Shown here piece by piece: positions 1 to 5,471 of a stretch of 5,471 nucleotides of DNA. This DNA comes from Acidobacteriota bacterium. GTDB lineage: Bacteria; Acidobacteriota; UBA6911; RPQK01. The position numbers and the translations under genes are program-made. The first letter of the stretch is position 1. Every line of letters begins with the position of its first letter. Under the pieces are notes generated by a model. That model saw only the letters and a list, made by a program, of their open reading frames with translations. It was not told the origin of the DNA and did no database searches. The stretch covers positions 1-5,471 of the forward strand of contig RPQK01000560.1 in the NCBI GenBank assembly GCA_003819755.1, in the 5' to 3' direction.

Positions 1-189
1 ATCGTGACGGCTCTTCCGCACATCGGCAAACTGCTTGCGGGTGACTTACAGGAAGTCCTGGACTGGTGCGAGTGTCTGGTGGTGGCGCAGAAACCTACCC
101 AGGAACTGGCCCGCGGTATCGCCCGGAGCGGTAAACCCGTCATCGACCTCGCGGGCGCGCTGCTGGCGCGTGCTGCATCCCGGGGATGA
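1..189 (+). CDS. C-terminal end of a nucleotide-sugar dehydrogenase (UDP-glucose/GDP-mannose dehydrogenase type), partial
   Basis: The frame is open from the first base of the window and ends at TGA 187-189, so only the last 62 or so codons are present and the true start lies to the left. The tail contains LPHIGKLL, then DLQEVLDWCECLVVAQKP and GKPVIDLAGAL. This pattern, a helix of the type that precedes 'advlvv' followed by a short V-I-D-L strand, is what I recognise from the C-terminal UDP-binding domain of the UDP-glucose/GDP-mannose dehydrogenase family, which oxidises nucleotide sugars to uronic acids for polysaccharide synthesis in the cytoplasm. No catalytic residue or Rossmann motif falls inside the fragment, so the assignment rests on the tail alone. 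It probably belongs to the chromosome or an earlier island rather than to the downstream operon, from which it is separated by about 385 bases. Confidence 0.55.
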   Translation: MVTALPHIGKLLAGDLQEVLDWCECLVVAQKPTQELARGIARSGKPVIDLAGALLARAASRG

Positions 190-292
190 GCGGGCGAGAT
201 GCCTTCCACGCCAGTCGCCTTCGCAGGCCTCGAACCGGCGCGATTCTATCGGCAAATTGGCGGCCCCGAAAATGAAAAACGGGCATGTGCCA

Positions 293-437
293 TAAACGAT
301 AATCTTGCCGCCTCTAAAGCATAAACTTGCCGGGCTAGGCTGCGGAACTCCTTGTAGACGCCCTCGACCAGCCCCATCGTGGGTCTTGCTGAAAGCATAA
401 CCTTGCCAGAAGTGCAATTCTAAACGATAAAGTTGCC
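293..437 (+). repeat. Four direct copies of a 17-bp motif, possible transposase-binding end of an IS21/Tn7-like element
   Basis: Copies lie at 293-309 (TAAACGATAATCTTGCC), 315-331 (TAAAGCATAAACTTGCC), 391-407 (GAAAGCATAACCTTGCC) and 421-437 (TAAACGATAAAGTTGCC). The consensus is tAAA(SS)ATAAnnTTGCC, all in the same orientation, with starts spaced 22, 76 and 30 bases apart. Irregularly spaced same-direction sites at one end are typical of elements with Mu-like transposases (IS21 IstA, Tn7 TnsB), which bind several sites per end. A TG dinucleotide at 286-287, just outside the first copy, could be the element tip. No transposase gene and no inverted partner end is present in the window, so if this is an IS end it is a truncated relic. 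Assignment to IS21 is inference. Confidence 0.55.
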
Positions 438-539
438 ACGGGTCCGCGACAGCGGAACTTTAGGACTGGCCGAAAGTTGTGCGGTTCTCCGGCGACCATG
501 CCGCGCGGTACTACGGATGTCCAATGGGAGCTGCGTTTG

Positions 540-568
540 TTGAGTTAGTGTCAATAAAGTTGTAGTAT
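540..568 (+). promoter_or_regulatory. Candidate promoter of the abiE-TOTE operon, possibly giving a leaderless transcript
   Basis: A -35-like TTGAGT (540-545) and a -10-like TAGTAT (563-568) are separated by 17 bases in the most AT-rich tract of the window. The expected transcription start, about 7 bases after the -10, falls on or next to the ATG at 575. There is no Shine-Dalgarno-like sequence between the -10 and the ATG, so the mRNA may be leaderless. The assignment is by pattern only. Confidence 0.4.
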
Positions 569-570
569 TG
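552..570. promoter_or_regulatory. Candidate AbiEi operator (inverted repeat over the -10 region)
   Basis: CAATA (552-556) and TATTG (566-570) form a perfect 5-bp inverted repeat with a 9-base spacer, centred at 561 and overlapping the -10-like hexamer. AbiEi antitoxins of type IV systems are known to bind inverted repeats in their own promoter and repress it. A dimeric or paired wHTH binding here would block RNA polymerase. The arms are short, so chance is possible. Confidence 0.3.
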
Positions 571-574
571 TGTT

Positions 575-1186
575 ATGGCCCAATCTCACCGCGAAGCGTC
601 GCGACGGCTTTTTGAGGTTGCCGAGCAGCAGCAGGGCTTCTTCACCACGAAGCAGGCCAAGGCTGCCGGGTTCGCCGAAAACACCCATCCGTATCACGTC
701 CAGGTCGGGAACTGGATTCGCGAGCACCGTGGTATCTACCGGCTCGCTCTGTTTCCGACGACAGATCGGCCCGAACTTGTGCTTTGGGCGCTGTGGTCCC
801 GGAACCGCAATGAGGAAGTCGAGGGTGTGTACAGCCACCATACGGCGCTCAGCCTCTACGACCTGTCGGATCTGAATCCGTCGAAGCTCCACATGACAGT
901 GCCGATGGATTTCCGCCGTAACAGCGAGATACCAGGCATCCTCGTACTGCACTACGCCGATCTACCACTGAGTGACGTACAAACCGCTCAGGGCTTCAAG
1001 TTCACTCGCCCTCTGCGGGCGATTCTTGACCTGCTCGATGCCGGCACCGTCGAGCGGAACTTCATCCGCCAGGCGCTCATGCAGGCAGTTGATCGTGGCC
1101 TAGTCACCCGCCAACAGGTTCGGAATGCGCGAATGAGCGGACCGGCCCGCAAGTTCGTTGAGCAAGTCCTGCGGCGAGCTTCATAA
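575..1186 (+). CDS. abiEi: AbiEi-type antitoxin / transcriptional regulator of a type IV toxin-antitoxin system
   Basis: The 203-residue protein matches the AbiEi antitoxin layout. An N-terminal winged helix-turn-helix (about residues 8-58) contains QQGFFTTKQAKAAGF followed by the wing WIREHRGIYRL. A larger C-terminal domain (about 60-203) holds SHHTALSLYDLSD (start of the antitoxin domain) and FTRPLRAILDLLDAGTV near the end. Known AbiEi proteins neutralise the AbiEii toxin without forming a stable complex and repress their own promoter through the N-terminal domain. The ATG at 575 is chosen because it sits directly after an AT-rich promoter-like tract and leaves the wHTH complete. No ribosome-binding site is visible, consistent with leaderless translation. 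The stop TAA overlaps an ATG (TAATG, 1184-1188), the usual coupled arrangement with a toxin gene. The frame is intact, unlike the two genes after it. Confidence 0.85.
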   Translation: MAQSHREASRRLFEVAEQQQGFFTTKQAKAAGFAENTHPYHVQVGNWIREHRGIYRLALFPTTDRPELVLWALWSRNRNEEVEGVYSHHTALSLYDLSDLNPSKLHMTVPMDFRRNSEIPGILVLHYADLPLSDVQTAQGFKFTRPLRAILDLLDAGTVERNFIRQALMQAVDRGLVTRQQVRNARMSGPARKFVEQVLRRAS

Positions 1187-2059
1187 TGCCGTCACCCAAC
1201 ATATGCGACGGCGGGAGCGTTCCGAAGGGCTCTGGAAGAGCGCCTGAAGCGGGCATCTCTGACCGATCAGATCGACCCCAACCGCCTCCGGCGACAGGTA
1301 TCATTCGACCGCCTGCTGGCAAGGCTGTTCCGGGAAGATCCGGCACCCTGGGTTCTTAAGGGCGGCTATGCGCTCGAGTTACGCTTCAAGGCAGCTCGAT
1401 CAACAGTGGACATCGACCTCACAGTTCAGCGAGTCGCGGCATCCGCCGGCGGCGACGAGAACCAGGTAGTACGGCAGATGCTGCAGAGCGCGGCCACCGT
1501 GGCTCTCGGCGACTGGTTTGAGTTTACGATCGGACCGCCTGTCATGGATTTGACCGCGGCGCCGTACGGCGGCGCCCGCTATCCGGTCGAAGCTCGAATG
1601 GACGAACGGATCTTCGCCCGATTCCACGTGGACGCTGGCGTTGGTGACGTGGTCATGCGACCGCTGGAAACAATCGTGTGCCGGGACTGGCTGGGGTTCG
1701 CCGGTATCGAATCGTCGCGTGTCCTGATGATCGCTCGCGAACAGCAGTTCGCTGAGAAGATTCATGCCTACACACTCCCGCGGAACGCGGCGAACAGCAG
1801 GGTGAAGGACTTGGTGGACCTGGCTCTTCTGATCGGATCAGGCGGGTTGGATAGGCAGCGGATTCTGGACGCTTTGCGTCTGACCTTCGAGAGAAGGGGA
1901 ACGCACGATTTGGCGAGCTTGCTTCCGCCGCCAGCGGATTGGCAGATCCCGTTTCAGGCCCTGGCGGAGGAGTGTGGGCTCCCCACTGATGTCGCCGCAG
2001 TGTTTGCGGGGGTGCAGGAGTTCCTCGAAGAAGTGCTGGCACAACGCACAGAACGGTGA
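1186..2059 (+). CDS. abiEii: AbiEii/AbiGii-type nucleotidyltransferase toxin, with a frame break at its 5' end
   Basis: The body is a full-length AbiEii-family nucleotidyltransferase of about 290 residues. Conserved motifs are all visible: KGGYALEL (1358-1381), TVDIDLTV with the catalytic-type DxD (1403-1426), QQFAEKIHAY (around 1742-1771) and RVKDLVDLALL (around 1799-1831). Family members transfer nucleotides to cellular targets and cause reversible growth arrest or phage abortive infection. The expected start is the ATG at 1186 in the TAATG overlap with the antitoxin, giving MPSPN. That frame, however, stops at 1357-1359 after 57 codons. The family-like N-terminus TYATAGAFRRALEERLKR begins at 1199 in the next frame. 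One extra base within CCCAAC (1195-1200) would explain this: removing it gives MPSP-TYATAGAF. In the body's own frame, no ATG, GTG or TTG occurs before GTG 1406, which lies past the KGGY motif, so a product from 1406 (217 residues) would probably be inactive. Pseudogene, sequence error and +1 frameshifting all remain possible. Confidence 0.85.
1195..1200 (+). other. Site of the one-base frame change in the AbiEii toxin gene
   Basis: Between the coupled ATG at 1186 and the toxin body the frame must move by +1. The change fits at CCC-A-AC: CCC (1195-1197) is the last codon in the ATG frame, A1198 is skipped, and ACA at 1199 begins the family-like sequence. CCC codons are known to allow +1 slippage, but no further stimulator is recognised, so a simple one-base insertion is equally likely. 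Confidence 0.55.
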
Positions 2060-2065
2060 ATCGGT

Positions 2066-4542
2066 ATGACCGAGAACGGTTCAGACTCGCTTCCATTCGA
2101 ACCTCCTGAGCAGGAAAATGTCCGTCTCCGCGAGGAGAATGCTCGCCTGCGGCGGCTTCTGGCGGTTCACAGCATTCCGATTCCGCAATTTCCGACAGAG
2201 AATCCACCTCCAACCAAAACCGTCGAGCCGGCACCCCCCGTGGATAGGAGGAGCGGGCCAGACAGAGAATCGCGCTGTTTCGAAGCCTGTTCCGCGGGAG
2301 AGAAGATGTCTACGCACGGCGATGGGAGAATGCTGATGGCCGGCACGGATACATGCCGGTGGTCGTAAAGGACTGGAAGGCCATCAACAAAAGCCGGCCG
2401 GAGGATCGAAAGAAGGTCGACCAGAAGACCCGGAAGTTCCTTCCGCTGACCGACGCCGTCATCGAGGACCACCTGCTGGGTAAGGAAACCGTTGGCGTGT
2501 ACCCCCTACTGCCCGACGAAGCGTGCTGGTTTCTCGCGGCAGATTTCGACAAGACGACGTGGGAGTATGACTCCATGGCTTTCCTGGAGACCTGCCAGGA
2601 GTTGAACGTGCCCGCCGCCTTGGAGCGTTCTCGTTCCGGGAAAGGTGGCCACATTTGGATCTTCTTTGACCGTGCGATACCGGCGATCACCGCGCGTAAA
2701 CTGGGGTGCGTGCTACTGACGCGAACCATGGAGCGCAGGCATCAAGTCGGCCTTGACTCCTACGATCGCTTTTTCCCCAACCAGGACACGATGCCCAAAG
2801 GAGGGTTGGGAAACCTGATCGCACTTCCCTTACAGTTTGCGCCGCGCAAGGCCGGCAACACCAAGTTCATTAACCCCGACTTCCACCCGTACCCGGACCA
2901 GTGGCAGTTCCTTTCGACGATCCGACGAATGCCAGCCGACGCCGTGGAGGAGATCGTCGCGGAAGCTCAACGCAAAGGCGACTTGATCGGAGTCCGGATG
3001 AGCATCGCCGATGATGAGGAGGCACAAGACCCGTGGACTTTGCCACCTTCTCGCAAGCGGAAGGAGAGGCCGATCGAAGGGCCGCTGCCAAAGACGGTCC
3101 AGATCGTTCGCGCGAATCTTGTTTACGTGGAAAGTAAGGATTTGCCGCCAGCCATGCTCAATCGGCTACTCCGGCTGGCAGCCTTTCAGAACCCGGAGTT
3201 CTATAAGGCCCAGGCGATGCGGCTCTCGACGTACGACAAACCGCGTGTAATTGCATGCGGCCAGGAATTTGTTCAGCATATTGCTGTGCCTCGCGGTTGT
3301 CTGACGGAGACTTTGGCTCTTCTCGAAGCGCACAAGATCCGGCCCGAAGTTCGGGACGAAAGGTACGCGGGCACGGCGATCGAAACGGAGTTCCAAGGTC
3401 AGCTTCGGCCGTTCCAAGAGGAAGCCGTCGCGAAGATCACCGCCCACGACGAAGGCATACTCTGCGCTCCGACGGCGTTCGGGAAAACCGCCGTTGCTGC
3501 ATGGCTGATCGCCAAACGCAAGGTCAACACCCTGGTCGTGGTTCACCGGCAGCAGCTGCTCGATCAGTGGCAGGAGCGCCTCGGGATGTTTTTGGATCTG
3601 CCGGCCAGATCGATCGGGCAGATCGGTGGTGGGAAAACGGATCGGACGGGTTGCGTAGACGTGGCGGTCATCCAAAGCCTGTATCGAAATGATGAAGTGA
3701 AGGATTTCGTCGCCGAGTATGGCCAAGTGATCGTCGATGAATGCCACCACATATCCGCGTTCACTTTCGAACAGGTGATGCGGCAGGTGAAGGCCAAGTA
3801 TGTGGTCGGTTTGACCGCCACGCCGACCCGGAAGGACGGGCATCATCCGATTATCTACATGCAGTGTGGTCCGGTGCGATTCAGCATGAGCGCCCGGACA
3901 ATGACCGAAACGACGCCCTTCGAGCACAAAGTGACTCCCCGCCACACGGAGTTCCGGATGGCACCCGACCTCTCCGATGTCACGATTCAGGACATCTACG
4001 GCGCGCTCGTGAATGACGTTCCGCGTAACGAGATGATCGCCAATGACATCGTGCGCGCCATAAAATCTGGGCGTTGCCCGTTGCTTCTGACAGGCCGGAC
4101 AGAGCATCTTCAGTATTTCGCGGCCAAGCTCGCAGGCGTCGCCCAGCACGTCTTCGTCTTGAAGGGCGGTATGGGGAAGAAGCAGCGCCTGGAAATAGCG
4201 GCAGCCCTAGCGGCGGTGCCGGAGAACGAATCGCGAGTGATTCTGGCGACGGGAAGCTACATCGGAGAGGGGTTTGACGACGCGCGTCTGGACACGCTAT
4301 TCCTGGCCATGCCGATCTCCTGGAAGGGCACTCTGCAACAGTATGTAGGCCGGTTGCATCGTCTCCACGACAACAAGCGATTTGTGCAGGTCTACGATTA
4401 CGTGGACAACTACGTTCTGATGCTGGCCAGGATGTATGAGCGCAGGCTGAAGGGCTATGCCGCGATTGGTTATGTGATTGAAGCAGAGACCCTTCCACGC
4501 GATTCCGCTGCGCCCTTAAACGGTAGAGTGGGGAGTGCATAG
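2066..4542 (+). CDS. TOTE conflict-system archaeo-eukaryotic primase fused to SF2 helicase, with a frame break near the N-terminus
   Basis: With the frame restored this is about 825 residues. The N-terminal 66 codons (from ATG 2066, with GGTGA 7 bases upstream) form a short coiled coil (ENVRLREENARLRRLL) and a Pro-rich linker. The rest lies one frame away and runs without a stop from 2248; it includes RIALFRSLFRGREDVYARRW (2266-2325), the usual start of the primase domain. Counting from ATG 2353, primase motifs are ADFD with catalytic-type Asp 64 and 66, SGKGGHIW with His 100, and GNLIALPLQ at 153-161. Helicase motifs are APTAFGKT (372-379), DECH (462-465), LTATP (487-491), GEGFD and QQYVGRLHR (662-670). 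TOTE systems are predicted nucleic-acid-targeting conflict systems; the mechanism is not settled. ATG 2353 is a poor start because it would drop the conserved segment before it. The gene starts 6 bases after the toxin stop, implying one operon. I see no separate nuclease domain. Confidence 0.88.
2246..2265 (+). other. Frame change in the primase-helicase gene beside an AGGAGG
   Basis: The coiled-coil frame reads VDRRSGPD up to about 2263, and the primase frame reads QRIALFRSLF from 2263. The primase frame is blocked upstream by TAG at 2245-2247, so the switch must lie between 2246 and about 2265. It equals one missing base, or a -1 slip re-reading C2263 (GAC then CAG). A perfect AGGAGG at 2246-2251 stands 10-12 bases upstream. 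Such internal Shine-Dalgarno sequences stimulate -1 frameshifting in genes such as dnaX, but no X-XXY-YYZ slippery heptamer is visible. Confidence 0.55.
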
Positions 4543-4551
4543 AGAAGCTGC

Positions 4552-4914
4552 ATGGACAATAAGCGAAAAAGGGGTAACGTAGTGGGTCAACAGCTTCGCC
4601 TGAGCAAGGCACGGCTTGATGACCTTGTCGAGGAAGCGCTGGTGGACGCCTACGGCGAGTCGGAACAGGTGACCGCTTTCTACACCATGATGGAGAACGA
4701 CCTTCGTCTTCCGTTCGAGACGGAGATACTTGGCATGACCGTGATCGTGGAAGGGATCGATATCACCGACGACGACCAACTCGTTGCGGTGTGCCGGAAG
4801 GATAAGACCAAGCAACGGATCTCGCTCTCGGAACTGCCGTTGCCCTCGCCGGTTCCGAAGGGGGCCGAGTGGATCGTTGCGTATCGATACTGGCGAACCG
4901 GCAGAATTCGCTGA
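4552..4914 (+). CDS. Small acidic CcbP-like (Calci_bind_CcbP family) putative calcium-binding protein
   Basis: The 120-residue protein carries the signature of the CcbP-like family: LDDLVEEALVDAYGESEQ (about 22-39), then TMMENDLRLPFETEILG with its conserved LP-F/E-E segment, a central VCRKDK strand, LPLPSP, and the terminal GAEWIVAYRYW (about 104-114). CcbP of heterocyst-forming cyanobacteria buffers Ca2+ through surface acidic residues; many bacterial relatives have no known role and are soluble. The gene begins 9 bases after the primase-helicase stop, so it is probably co-transcribed. ATG 4552 has GAGAAG only 4 bases upstream. GTG 4582, with AAGGGG and a 7-base spacer, is a good alternative that would give 110 residues starting just before RLSKARLDDLVEEA. 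The 10 extra residues are Lys/Arg-rich and not typical of the fold. Family call is by motif memory; calcium binding in this member is unproven. Confidence 0.75.
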   Translation: MDNKRKRGNVVGQQLRLSKARLDDLVEEALVDAYGESEQVTAFYTMMENDLRLPFETEILGMTVIVEGIDITDDDQLVAVCRKDKTKQRISLSELPLPSPVPKGAEWIVAYRYWRTGRIR

Positions 4915-5097
4915 GCACAAGAGTCCGAAGGCGGGCGCGCGGGCCCGCGCCGGCCACCGGGGTACCGGTCTACGCAGGGATGTGCAGGAGGCGATCGATC
5001 GTATCTGGCCGGGTGGCATCGTCGAGACGTCCCTCGGTCCGGATGTCTCATATTTCTCCGTTCAGACGAGAGGAGCCCTTTATCGACTTGGCAGTTG
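4915..5097 (+). other. Spacer between convergent genes, with a possible gene remnant
   Basis: This gap separates the CcbP-like gene from the converging recombinase. One rightward frame stays open through it (with GTG at 4982 as the only plausible internal start) and reads as protein-like in the middle: DVQEAIDRIWPGGIVETSLG then PDVSYFSVQTRGALYRLGS, with mostly G or C at third positions. The frame runs on into the recombinase 3' end and stops at 5167, where it loses protein-like character. I do not recognise the sequence. It may be the remnant of a gene cut at the recombinase-side junction, or a chance open frame. Confidence 0.3.
4937..4950. repeat. Perfect 14-bp GC palindrome
   Basis: GCGCGGGCCCGCGC is its own reverse complement. 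It lies 22 bases after the CcbP-like stop. It lacks a loop and a following T-run, so it is not a standard intrinsic terminator; in GC-rich sequence it could be chance. Confidence 0.35.
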
Positions 5098-5471
5098 TCA
5101 CATGCCTGGAAGCCGAAGTGTGGTTTCATCCGGAGTCCACGGCACTCGTGAGGGGTTGCCAGCGTGAATGCGCGCAACACGCTCAACAACGCTTGTGGCA
5201 TTCAGGGCTTCCGCAGGGATCCGCCATGGGGCAAACTTAACGACCTGAGTGCCCGCAAGGACATTCGTCCGGAGCAGTTCCCGTACGGTTCGCATGCTCA
5301 CTCCGAGCCGCTCGGCAGCTCGTTCGGCAGTGAGCATGCCCTGCGCGTGCGCGTTGTTCGGGTCGTAGGTCGGCAAGTCGAGCTTGCTGCGCAGGGAGCA
5401 CACCAGGTGCTTCTTCCAGGTATTGCCATAGCCAGTTGAGAACCCCAGCCGGTTGAGCGTGCTGGCGATGA
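5098..5471 (-). CDS. Serine recombinase (large, site-specific) C-terminal end with appended helix-turn-helix domain, partial
   Basis: The leftward frame is open to the window edge and stops at 5098-5100, so the catalytic N-terminal part is outside. The visible 123 or so residues begin with IASTLNRLGFSTGYGNTWKK, the repeated 'ia..LN..G..t..G..W' element of large serine recombinases that read new pages of target DNA (recombinase domain), followed by RSKLDLPTYDP. A fused helix-turn-helix follows: MLTAERAAERLGVSMRTVRE then LLRTNVLAGTQVVKFAPWRI, where the APW-I-PAEAL segment is familiar from this recombinase group. Such enzymes cut and rejoin DNA through a serine nucleophile and move islands or phages. 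Extending past the first internal GTG (5401-5403) to the edge is justified because the LN-G-W element lies upstream of it. It converges on the operon and would be the likely mobility gene of the island. Confidence 0.82.
   Translation of the reverse strand, partial: IASTLNRLGFSTGYGNTWKKHLVCSLRSKLDLPTYDPNNAHAQGMLTAERAAERLGVSMRTVRELLRTNVLAGTQVVKFAPWRIPAEALNATSVVERVARIHAGNPSRVPWTPDETTLRLPGM

Larger units (their letters stand above)
190..574. other. Gene-poor spacer carrying a transposon-end relic and the operon promoter
   Basis: No frame here has a credible protein. The longest open stretch is a leftward one across 46-417 that overlaps the dehydrogenase tail and the repeat motifs and has no recognisable domain. 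The stretch holds three things: ordinary GC-rich sequence at 190-285, a cluster of four direct repeats at 293-437, and an AT-rich tract at 536-574 that serves as the likely promoter. I see nothing identifiable in 438-535. Confidence 0.6.

Noticed and set aside
46..417. Leftward open frame of 123 codons across the dehydrogenase tail and repeat motifs
   Set aside because: It is antisense to the dehydrogenase tail, crosses the direct repeats, and shows no domain or ribosome-binding site.
293..437. CRISPR array
   Set aside because: The copies are only 17 bp, differ from each other, and are spaced 22, 76 and 30 bases apart, unlike regular repeat-spacer units; no cas gene is present.
1186..1359. 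57-codon frame from the ATG coupled to the antitoxin as an independent small gene
   Set aside because: After MPSPN the sequence is Pro/Gly/Arg-rich with no fold, whereas the overlapping frame carries the conserved AbiEii N-terminus; it is better explained as the shifted start of the toxin.
2353..2355. ATG 2353 as the true start of the primase-helicase
   Set aside because: It would remove RIALFRSLFRGREDVYARRW just upstream, which is in frame and conserved in the family, and it has no clear ribosome-binding site.
3166..4149. Long leftward open frame of 327 codons
   Set aside because: It is a shadow of the helicase domain, whose motifs on the other strand are complete.
5230..5243. Inverted copy of the 17-bp motif (GGCAAACTTAACGA) as the partner transposon end
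   Set aside because: It matches only part of the consensus and lies inside the coding sequence of the recombinase C-terminus (around VVKFAPW), so it is probably chance.
5164..5439. Rightward open frame of 91 codons at the right edge
   Set aside because: It is antisense to the recombinase tail, which has recognisable domain sequence throughout.

Overview
This is a GC-rich bacterial window that reads as a small, probably mobile, anti-invader (defence) island. The lineage cannot be fixed from the sequence. High GC, strong use of G or C at third codon positions, and the gene families present fit several GC-rich phyla.

Layout, left to right. Bases 1-189 are the last codons of a gene entering from the left, best read as the C-terminal end of a UDP-glucose/GDP-mannose-type nucleotide-sugar dehydrogenase. 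Bases 190-574 hold no convincing gene. They contain four same-direction copies of a 17-bp motif (293-437) resembling the multi-site transposase-binding end of an IS21/Tn7-like element, and then an AT-rich promoter and possible operator abutting the next gene. From 575 a compact rightward operon follows: an AbiEi-type antitoxin (575-1186), an AbiEii-type nucleotidyltransferase toxin (frame to 2059), a TOTE-type primase-helicase (frame 2066-4542) and a CcbP-like small acidic protein (4552-4914). Junctions are a 1-base overlap, a 6-base gap and a 9-base gap. After about 180 bases of uncertain content, the C-terminal end of a leftward serine recombinase with an appended helix-turn-helix domain (5098-5471) runs off the right edge.

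The main surprise is that both effector genes are interrupted near their 5' ends by a one-base frame change, while their catalytic domains are otherwise intact. The toxin's expected ATG (1186) is one frame off its body, which itself has no usual start codon before its first conserved motif. The primase-helicase's coiled-coil N-terminus and its catalytic body lie in different frames, switching at about 2246-2265, just after an AGGAGG. These breaks could be sequencing errors, mutations that silence toxic genes, or programmed frameshifts. Sequence alone cannot decide.

Working together (inference): AbiEi probably represses the shared promoter, AbiEii would be a growth-arrest toxin, and the TOTE primase-helicase would act on invading DNA. 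The CcbP-like protein may be a Ca-linked accessory. The recombinase and the transposon-end relic suggest how the cassette moved or where it landed.
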